From: Micractinium sp. NFX-FRZ
Lineage: Eukaryota; Chlorophyta; Trebouxiophyceae; Chlorellales; Chlorellaceae
NCBI GenBank assembly: GCA_029339195.1
Contig: JAPTJF010000541.1
Location: forward strand, 1-38,720
DNA: 38,720 nt
Direction: 5' to 3'
Numbering within the stretch: the first letter of the stretch is position 1; each line of letters begins with the position of its first letter. This document shows, piece by piece, positions 31,801 to 38,720 of this stretch. The notes below the pieces were generated by a model. That model saw only the letters and a program-made list of their open reading frames with translations, was not told the origin of the DNA and did no database searches. The translations under genes were made by a program, and so were the position numbers.

Positions 31801-32492
31801 GAGTGCAGCGAAGCGTGTGAAGGTGGTTGCACGCCCACAGCAGATTCCAGCATGGCGGCCACTGCAGCGGGTGGGGAGGGAAACAGCGGGCTGCTGAGTG
31901 CAGAACCCAAAGTGAAGTTTCGAGCAGCACCCAGAGCCACCTGATGCTGCCACCTGTCGCCACCTGTCGCCACCTGTCACCCCCCAGCACCCACCTGTGA
32001 CCACCGCCCAAATCGTCTTGCCGTGCAGCGCCTCGTAGCTTGACCGTGTGACGTGCAGGGTGCAGGCGGCCGCCATGGCCAGCGCCATTTGCAGCGCCAG
32101 AGCAGCGTGCTCCGAGGTGAAGCCGGTGCGCTGGCGCAGCGTGCGCAGCGCGGAGGCCAGCGGGCCCGCCGGTGGCGTCGGCGGCAGGTAGAGCGTGGGC
32201 GGGAAGCGCTGCGCCAGGGTGGCGGCATCGGGCGGCTGCCACAAGGCCTCGGGGGCATAATCTTCGGTGGTGTTGCGGCTGGGCAGGGGGTGCCACGTGG
32301 GCGGCTCGTGGCCCGCCGCGCTCAGCGCGCTGCTGCCGGCGGCGAGGGCGTCTTCTGCTTCCCCAGGCACTCTTGCCCCGCTGCCAGTGCTGGCAGTGCA
32401 GGCAGGCGGCTGCGGCGCCTCCCCCTCCTGCTGCTGCTGCCATGCCTGCTGCTGCCTCTGCTCTGACGGCTGCTGCTGGGGCGCCTGCTCTG

Positions 32493-32530
<38 letters not shown>

Positions 32531-35500
32531 GACGCCGGTTGCGGCTGCTGCGCCTGCTGTGACCCAGCTGCCGCTGTAGGCACCGCCGCCCGCGCCTCCA
32601 CTCTTTCGAGCTTGTTCGGGCTGAGGTACCGCCAGCTCTGCACAGCAGCGCCTCCCGCCTCATGCCGTGGCGACGCCAGCTGGCGCGGCGGCATGCCGAG
32701 CGGGCCCCTGCGGGGTGACACCCACTGCCTGAAGGGCGAGCCGCCTGCAGGCGGAGCGTGGGTGGGGGTGGTAGCCGCCTTGGGCTGCTGCCGCCCCTGC
32801 TGCTGCTGCTGCTGGTCGGCCTGCTGCCGCGCCTTGCGGGGCGACAGGACGCCGGCGCGAGGCGAAGCCAGGCTGTCCACTCGTGGTGTCATGGCACGCA
32901 GGCGGGCACGCTGCCTGCAGGGCGCAGCCGCCATGGCGGGGCACAGGGGGCAGGAGAGGAGGCCGGTGAGGCCCTACCGGATTCAAGTACCTCTCTGGAC
33001 ATCCTCTGCAAGAGGTTCACTGCACCTGCATGAAAGCATGCCCCTCCGGCGCCCAACCCACCCACCTGAGCTCTTCAGGCTGTGCCAGGTCCCAGGCCTC
33101 TCTTTGGCAGCCGTGGAAGTGCTTGAAAGCGGCCTGGCGGGCACCAACCTGAGAGGTCTTGAGGGCTTCAGGCAGGGTGAGGTAGAGGCGGCGCACCTGC
33201 ATGAGATGGGATGCAGGGGGAGGAGCCTGAACTTGTGGGCGGTACAAGGACCCCGGGGGCAGCCGGCGGGGGGCAGGACGGCGGTGCGGCCAGCATGCAT
33301 CGCCCTGCAAGCAATCAAGAGTGGCGCTTGAGCAAGTGCGCTGCCCGAAGGCCAGCCCCAAGGTTCCCATGCTCGCCTCGAGCCCGTGCAGGCTCTACTG
33401 AGTGCTGTATACCCCCTCCCCCGCCCGCCTTCCCCGGGCAGCGTGCCGTGCCGTGCCGTGATGTGTGTGTGCCGTGCCGGCCTCTCACTCACCCCCGACT
33501 GCCCAGGCTGAACAGGTCTACAGTAACCACCAGTAACCATCTCCCGCCTAGGCATGTGCAGCAGTGCCTTCGTGTACGGCCCTGCCCTACACCCCTCCCT
33601 CGCTCACCCGCGTGCCCAGGCTGAAGAGCGTGCCCACGAGCATGTCAGAAGTCAGCACCTCGTTCTCTCCCCTGGGGAGAGGAGGGGGCACCAGGTAAAG
33701 ATCAGAGGCGGGCGGGGCAGGTGGGTGGGACAGGTGCGGCAGGCACCGCGTTCGGTGCATACGGACCGCCCCAGAATCCGCTTCCTCGACTCTGCCGCCC
33801 CCATGCCACCACCCGGTGTTAAGATAAGGACCTCCCCAGTCCCCGTTCCTCAAGCCCTGATGCCCCCTGCCACCTGCCGCCACCTCACCAGGATGAGTTG
33901 AGCACCGGGCACAGCGCACCCAGCAGGCGCCACCGCTCCTCCAGCACGCACAGCTTGCCTGGGCGGGGGAGGAAGGAAGTGGGTTGCGAGGGCTGAAAGA
34001 AGCGGGCCATGAGCAGGGGCCGGGAGCACTGCAAGCCAGAGCCCAGAGGGCCGAGGGCATCACGCTAGCTAGCAGAGGGCGTGCTAGCAAAGGGCGTGCA
34101 GGCCGGGTGCGGCGCCCGGCTCCACGGCGCTTCCACCCTCCCACTCACGTTGCAACCGCAGCCCCATGCACCCTGCTACACCGTGCGCAGCAAGGCTCGG
34201 CTCACCCAGTGCGGCCTCATAGCTTGCGCCCTCGGACACGCAGTCGGCGGCGGCGTTGAGGCAGGAAGCCAGCAGGTCTGCCGCCTTTTGGAACTCTCCA
34301 CCCATCTTCTGGACGGCCCTGCAGGGCAGTGGCAAGTCGAACGGGCGGGAGCGGCATGATGAGGCGTGATGACAGACGGGCCGGCGGGTCGGCTGGCTGT
34401 TCAAACACTCCCGCCCACCCCCATCTCCTGTGCAGCCTGCATGCTGGTCCCAGGCACACACAGGCGACTGGGGTGCAGTGCAGGGACACGCTACAACAGA
34501 GCGCGTGCAGCGCGCAAAGCAAATGCGCCCCCTCGCCCTCCTCCTCCCCCACCCCCCCTTGCCCCCACCTGAGTGCCAGCCTGCCGCTCTGCAGGGGGTA
34601 GAGCAGGGCCATCAGGGAGGACAGGTAGGCTCGGTTGATGTAGAGCAGGATGTCAAACGCCTCTCGGGGGAAGGTGTGGGCTGCAGGGAGGGAGGGAGGG
34701 AGGGAGGGAGGGGTCAGGGCTGAATTGACTCATACTGCATTCTTGGCTACCACCCTCCGCTTTTCACTGTAGCTGTTCTGCAGCCGCCGCCCACCCTAAT
34801 CCACAGCATTAATAGATGAGGATCAGGGGGAAGGGGGCGGGGTACGCGAATCATGCTTCCCCGCTTCCCCATGTTCCCACCGTGCCGTGCGCGTTTGTGT
34901 GCGTGCGGTCGGGTGGGGTGGGGGGGAGGGGTAGGCGTAGGTGCGGCTGATGCACAGTGGCGTGGCATAGGGCCGCACGCTTGTGTACCTACGAACCTAT
35001 GCACTCAACTCGCCTCACCCGAGCTCTAGGCATCCCACTCGCTGTTCACCACAGTCAGCAGCGCTCTCCTTTTCGTGTGCAGATGGGTGATCCAAATCAA
35101 TGTCCAACTCAACCCCCCTCCGCACCAGCGCTGTAGGCATTCCATTCCGTGCCCAGCACAGCCAGCAGCGCGCTCATTTCAGTGTTGCAGATGGGTGACT
35201 CAAGTAAATGTCTAGAATCGAACTCAGTGCGCCTGCTAACCTGAGCTGTAGGCGTTCCACTCAGTGTCCACCACCGTCAGCAGCGCCCGGATCTGGGTGA
35301 GGGCGGTGGCGATTGAGGTGGCGGTGTCGTAGAGCGGCTTGAACGAGTCGGAGAGGCCTGGAGGGGGTGGAGGGGGTTGGATGGAGGTCGGGGGTCGGGA
35401 TAAGTGGTGTTGAAGGCGGTGAGAGAGGCGGCGGCGGCATAGGGAGGCTAAAAGCAGGGCAGAGGTGCGTGTCTGGGGAGCGGGAGACGCGGCAATAGTG

Positions 35501-37645
35501 GAAATGCAACAGGACAGGGGTGCTCCCCGCCTTGCAGCCTTCCCAGCGCCCCTTGCTCCCTCGCCCTCCCATCTGTCCAAGCATGCAAACCTGTACCCAA
35601 CCCATCCCACCCCCCCGCCAACCTGCGCCCTGCCACAAGAGCGCACCTGTATCCCCGGCATTGCGCCCGTCCAGCACGCCGGTCAGCCCCACCGGCAGCC
35701 CATCCTCCCCCAGCTCCAGGCCCACCATGCACGTCACGGTGGCAGAGGTCAAGGTCGCCAGCTTGCGCATGGACTCCACAGTGCGGGCCTGCATTCCCAG
35801 GGAAATACGAAAGCAGAGCGCCTTTAGCCTGCGTGGCGGCGGAGGCGAGACAGGCCAGCCCGCGCATCGACTGGGCCGTCCGGGCCTGCATTGTTGTAGC
35901 ACACACCAGGCAACCAAGAAACACGCACTTGTGCAGGCGTCATGTGCAGGCCTTCTTAATGCAGGGCCTCACTGTGCAAGCCCCAGACACACCTGCACCT
36001 TGGCCCCCGCAGTGATGGGGAACACAAAGGTGGCCACCAGGGCGGCGGTGCCAATGCCCAGCGCAATTTGCAGCCTGCAGGGGGGGGGGCAGGCGCGCGT
36101 AAGTGGCGCGACAGGGGCAGCGGGCGCAGTGGCTGGGACCGGGGCGTAAAGCCAGGGCAGGCGTCTGTGATTGTAGCAAACTTGTTTGGGCTGGGCACCC
36201 CCCCGTGCGGAGCTGTGCCCAGAACGAGGGGCACGCAGGGTGAGGACTTGAAGCGGCAGGCAGCAGGCCCACGCAGTGCCCGCAGCCTCCACCCAGCGGG
36301 CAGCTCCTGGCAGCTGCCCACCAGCTGCCACGCTTACCACCAGTAGAAGAGGGCTCGGTACTGCACAAAGTCGAGGTAGTACGGGTTGAGCGCTACCATG
36401 GGCATGCTGCAGCCAGCCACAGGGTGTGTGACATCAGAGCCAAGCAAAAGAAGTGAGAAAGTTAGCCGAACGACTGAGGGGCAGGGCAGCAGGAGGAAGT
36501 GACTGTTGAGGCAACCATGGGCTGCTGCCAACAAGGGTGAGCGCCACGGCAGGCTGCTGCAAGGGGTGCAAGGGGCGCGGTGGGTAGGGAGCGGGAGGGC
36601 GGGACCGAGGGGCGGTGCGAGCCACCCATTGCCCACCCAGCCTGCCCCTACTCCCACCGCCTTTGGTCTCTGTCATCTCTTGGCCCCAGCCTCGCCTGAA
36701 AGTGGCCACGGTGAAGGAGAACCACCAGCGCGGGAAGCGGAAGCGCAGGAGGCTGAAGAGGAAGGTGAAGATGGCCATGAGTGTGACCATGACGGCCCCC
36801 TTGGTGCGTGTGTTGGCGTAGCTCCCACCGTTGGCTGCCTGCGTGAGGTACATGCACAGCAGGCCAACCAGGCCGCCCACCACAGCGCCCGCAGCGCGCA
36901 TGAGCACAAACTGCGAGGCGGTGCCTGCACCGGTGGGGGGCAGGTGGGGAGAACGTGGGGAGGGAGGCAGGGCATGGGGAGAGGGGCTGTCAGCAACCAA
37001 CCCGACCAAACCAAACATCAATGTGCCGGCCCCTGCCTCGTTTTCCCCTCAGCCCCCGTGTAACAATGCACCCACCAAGGTTTGCCTGCAGCACCACGAT
37101 GAAAGTAACGATGGCATAGACGGGGGTGATGGCGGCATCATTCAGAGTGAGAGCGTCCCAGGCTCGCGGCCAGCCTAGGCACGCAAGCATGAGGAAGAGG
37201 CCCGTTGCCAGTTGGACGCCCGCCGCCAGCTGGTCGGCTGTATAGCCTGCAGATGGTCGCATGATGGTTTTGGTATGAGAAGGTGATGGCATCTGGAGTG
37301 TATGTAGGGGGCGCAGAGCCGGAGTGTGCAGCGCCTTGCACGGCGGCGGGCAGCGGCGGCAGGCAGCGGCGGCAGGCAGCGGCGGCGGCGGCGGCCAGCC
37401 GCCAGAGTCCTTTCCGGCTGGCTCCCCCGCGCTCATCGCCACGTTCCAGATACCTATTGTTGACGGCCGCAAAGACCAGCTGCAGGGAGGTGCACGGAGG
37501 CAGGCGGCAATGCCAGCAGCGCCAAGCTGGAGCGCCGAGCCCACGCACCCGTTTTCTGGGTGATCCATTTGACACAGAGCCCTCCACGACGCCGAAATCC
37601 CGCCAGCAGGCCCGTGGCCTGGCTGCCGTCCGCTGTCGCGCCCAT
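25815..37645 (-). CDS. Double-block FUSC/ALMT-like membrane transporter, 25 exons, ~1631 aa
   Basis: Exons (minus order): 37549-37645, 37076-37246, 36696-36924, 36338-36406, 35993-36074, 35647-35788, 35241-35357, 34569-34680, 34206-34318, 33889-33958, 33608-33671, 33066-33196, 31995-32914, 31671-31764, 31323-31462, 30969-31016, 30487-30626, 29223-30257, 28529-28928, 28238-28350, 27993-28028, 27588-27671, 27085-27164, 26580-26707, 25815-26095; phases agree. Residues about 35-215 and 735-905 each hold about six hydrophobic helices. The second block (WAVVTVAVVLESAVGG, then GYILEVAFWQTALYRIINIL, then LFARFEWSPFERPHR) resembles plant aluminium-activated malate transporters of the FUSC superfamily, so organic-anion efflux is a reasonable guess. 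Between and after the blocks lie low-complexity parts with a 12-Gln run (about 595-606) and many SPR/TPR motifs, likely phosphosites. Exon 3 ends at a GC donor; exon 18 may too. Family assignment is from pattern memory. Confidence 0.75.
28394..28443 (-). repeat. Degenerate copy of ALMT-like exon 20 start
   Basis: In intron 19 the minus strand reads CGCCAGCAGGGCGCTGACCTGGCGG..., about 94 bp before the true exon 20 text CGCCAGCAGGGCGCCGACCTGGCGG (RQQGADLAG). The copy lacks a proper CAG acceptor (CGCGACA instead of CTGCAGT) and shifts frame after ADLADV, so it is not a usable exon. Confidence 0.75.
28975..29048. repeat. Direct repeat GGGTCGCGAGCRCAGCACAG in intron 18
   Basis: A 20-mer at 28975-28994 recurs with one mismatch at 29029-29048, 54 bp apart, about 50 bp before the exon 19 acceptor of the ALMT-like gene. 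Confidence 0.6.
31832..31861 (-). repeat. Degenerate copy of ALMT-like exon 14 start with acceptor
   Basis: In intron 13 a CGCTGCAG acceptor is followed on the minus strand by TGGCCGCCATGCTGGAATCT (VAAMLESAVG), 97 bp before the true exon 14 TGGCCGTCGTGCTGGAGTCT (VAVVLESAVGG). Similarity ends after about 30 bp. The real exon continues with conserved transmembrane sequence. Confidence 0.8.
31951..32001 (-). repeat. Repeated donor-like GACAGGTGGC units at exon 13 donor
   Basis: The exon 13 donor reads GTCACAG/GTGGGT. Within the next 45 bases of the intron the minus strand carries three further ACAGGTG motifs in 10-bp tandem register (31951-31980). All look like usable donors. Confidence 0.6.
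32495..32531 (-). repeat. CAG/Gln codon run in ALMT-like exon 13
   Basis: Twelve consecutive CAG codons on the minus strand (CTG on plus) encode poly-Gln in the cytoplasmic linker between the two membrane blocks. The pure CAG run makes length polymorphism likely. Confidence 0.85.
33489..33518 (-). repeat. Copy of ALMT-like exon 11 end with donor
   Basis: On the minus strand CTGTTCAGCCTGGGCAGTCG followed by GGGGTGAGTG repeats the true exon 11 end CTCTTCAGCCTGGGCACGCG/GTGAGC, 113 bp downstream in intron 11. The copy has a good GTGAGT donor, so the duplication is donor-side. Confidence 0.65.
34686..34711. repeat. GAGG simple repeat by the exon 8 acceptor
   Basis: About six tandem GAGG units (a CCTC pyrimidine run on the coding strand) form the polypyrimidine tract before the exon 8 acceptor of the ALMT-like gene. 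Confidence 0.7.
35013..35173 (-). repeat. Two tandem copies of ALMT-like exon 7 end with donor
   Basis: The true exon 7 ends RALLTVVDTEWNAYSSG with donor at 35240. Copy A (35120-35173) reads SALLAVLGTEWNAYSAG followed by GTGCGG. Copy B (35013-35066) reads SALLTVVNSEWDA, then stop, then SSG followed by GTGAGG. Donor spacings are 115 and 107 bp. The intervening intron text (CAGATGGGTGA...) is repeated too, so whole units were duplicated. Confidence 0.85.
35828..35885 (-). repeat. Copy of ALMT-like exon 6 start with acceptor
   Basis: In intron 5 an AATGCAG acceptor is followed by ARTAQSMRGLACLASAAT on the minus strand, 97 bp before the true exon 6 ARTVESMRKLATLTSATV at 35788. The alignment is gap-free for about 58 bp. 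It then reads CAG/GCTAAAGG, so the copy also ends at an AG and is not clearly a cassette exon. Confidence 0.85.
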
Positions 37646-38485
37646 ACTCTCAGCCTGGCAGCTGGTACGCTAGATGCATCATTGGAGTGTGATTGAGCAG
37701 AATGGAGCGACCATCGATGCACATGGCCTCCTTGGAGCCCGTCGCCCCGCCAGCCGGCGCCACCTGGCCAGTAGGCGCCAGTGTGCTTGGCAAAGAAGCA
37801 CACGACACTGGTCAATAAGACCCCAAGGGCCCGCAGATGCGAGCAGCACTAGTTCATGCAAGCCTCCAAAGAAGAGTAGGGGTGTAATCAAAGATGTCCA
37901 TGGTTGCTGTTTTTCAACGCACCGCAGCCGCATGGGTGACGCAGGCAGGAGACCCACAGGCCGTGCAAGCATGCCAGCAGGAAGATCGGCATTCAAACAG
38001 CTGCCATGCCCTGACAATGCATGAAATGCCATATCACACAAAGTGGCATGTGCCGTGTGAGCCGTTCCCCGCATCACAAAGGATGTAGGGGTCAGAATCA
38101 GAACAGAGGTAGCTGCTCATCTCCCCGGCTAGCCGCTGTTTGACCGGGTTTAGCGGGTTCACCAAACCACGCCCCCACCCCGCCTCGCCAAGTCCAGGTC
38201 TTGCACACGAAACCTGGCAAACTTTTTGGTCTCACACTCACTATGGGCTTAGCGCGCTGTACAAACAACTGCCACAGGCTGTGCACACCGTGGGTATCAG
38301 CCTGCAGCGTGTGGCGGGAAGCCCGGGGGAAGCTGCACAGTCAGGTTGCAAGCAACCAAGACTCTATCTGCACTGTCAATCCCCCGAGAGGATACTTGAT
38401 TGGATCGCGGATCTTTGACTCGTCCTGCGCTCCCCAGCAGCCGTTGAAGTCCCTCCAACAAGCTCGTCCTGCACACCCAGCAGCC
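37646..38485. other. Divergent intergenic region before the right-edge gene
   Basis: About 0.84 kb between the ALMT-like start (minus) and the next plus-strand start. It must contain both promoters. No convincing TATA box, palindrome or coding region was seen; the open frames at 37674-38024 and 38140-38418 are unsupported. Confidence 0.5.
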
Positions 38486-38582
38486 ATGTCAAGCGACCCG
38501 ATGATCGGCCAGGACAAGGAGACGCAGCAGATGGTGGAGCGGGCGGGCCAGGAGTCGCTGGCGACCGGCAAAGCCCCGGAAG
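38486..38582 (+). CDS. First exon of an unknown protein (runs off right edge)
   Basis: ATG at 38486 opens a 32-codon polar stretch starting MSSDPMIGQDKETQQMVERA, ending GKAPE plus one base before a GTGCGC donor at 38583. The rest of the window would be intron. The sequence is Gln/Glu-rich and probably helical; no family is recognised. The good exon-like composition and donor suggest a real 5' exon, but a TATA-like box lies downstream at 38693, so the true start could be elsewhere. Confidence 0.4.
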
Positions 38583-38692
38583 GTGCGCCCTGCCACCGCC
38601 TGGGAGCTTTGCGAACGCCCCCCAACGCTTCGACTTGGCCCTGGGGTAGGGGGGCCAGGAGGTACGCGGCGGTACACCGTCCCATGCCCTAC

Positions 38693-38700
38693 TATAAAAG
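38693..38700 (+). promoter_or_regulatory. TATA-box-like TATAAAAG
   Basis: ACTATAAAAGGG in GC-rich surroundings, a textbook TATA match 20 bp from the window end. It could drive a transcript starting just outside the window. It would conflict with, or be an alternative promoter to, the first exon at 38486. Confidence 0.35.
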
Positions 38701-38720
38701 GGCTGCTGCCGGCGGCACGA

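Noticed and set aside
1..38720. tRNA, rRNA or other structured RNA genes
   Set aside because: No T-loop GGTTCRANYCC box with a matching A box, and no rRNA-like segment, was found by eye on either strand.

Overview
The window looks like nuclear DNA of a green alga, most likely a trebouxiophyte of the Chlorella/Micractinium/Coccomyxa type. It is very GC-rich. Genes are split into many short exons by introns of about 100-700 bp with GTGAGx/GTGGGx donors and pyrimidine-rich ...TGCAG acceptors. Introns and linkers carry many short tandem repeats, and the proteins carry Gln, Ala, Gly and Pro tracts. Gene structures below were assembled by hand from splice sites, reading phase and protein-family conservation. 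There is no transcript evidence.

Layout, left to right, with genes alternating in strand: (1) 1-384, minus, the N-terminus of a Gln-rich protein that runs off the left edge; (2) 1283-10968, plus, a 26-exon RAD54-type SNF2 ATPase (878 aa) for homologous recombination; (3) 12023-16851, minus, a 14-exon secreted haem peroxidase (530 aa); (4) 18587-24474, plus, its 14-exon divergent paralogue (542 aa); (5) 25815-37645, minus, a 25-exon, about 1631-aa membrane protein with two six-helix blocks of the FUSC/ALMT (aluminium-activated malate transporter-like) type; (6) 38486 to the right edge, plus, the first exon of an unknown gene. Divergent pairs share upstream regions of about 0.85-1.7 kb and convergent pairs share 3' regions of about 1.0-1.3 kb.

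The two peroxidases are APX/CCP-like in overall sequence. However, both Trp positions that mark class I enzymes are Phe, both proteins have signal peptides, and both carry a Pro-rich linker and a six-Cys C-terminal module. They are likely extracellular or wall enzymes with an unusual active site. The ALMT-like protein is roughly a doubled version of the plant architecture.

The most striking observation is a repeated structural theme. In all four complete genes, introns (or the 3' flank) contain degenerate or near-identical partial copies of the neighbouring exon edge, including its splice site, usually 85-125 bp away. I count 14 well-supported junctions plus a few weak ones. They range from one diverged copy to a 95-bp tandem array of five copies containing an assembly gap. 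Two of these junctions are affected in both peroxidase paralogues. Junction-spanning tandem duplications should be tolerated because splicing can skip the extra copy, but they also create decoy splice sites and poison pseudo-exons.
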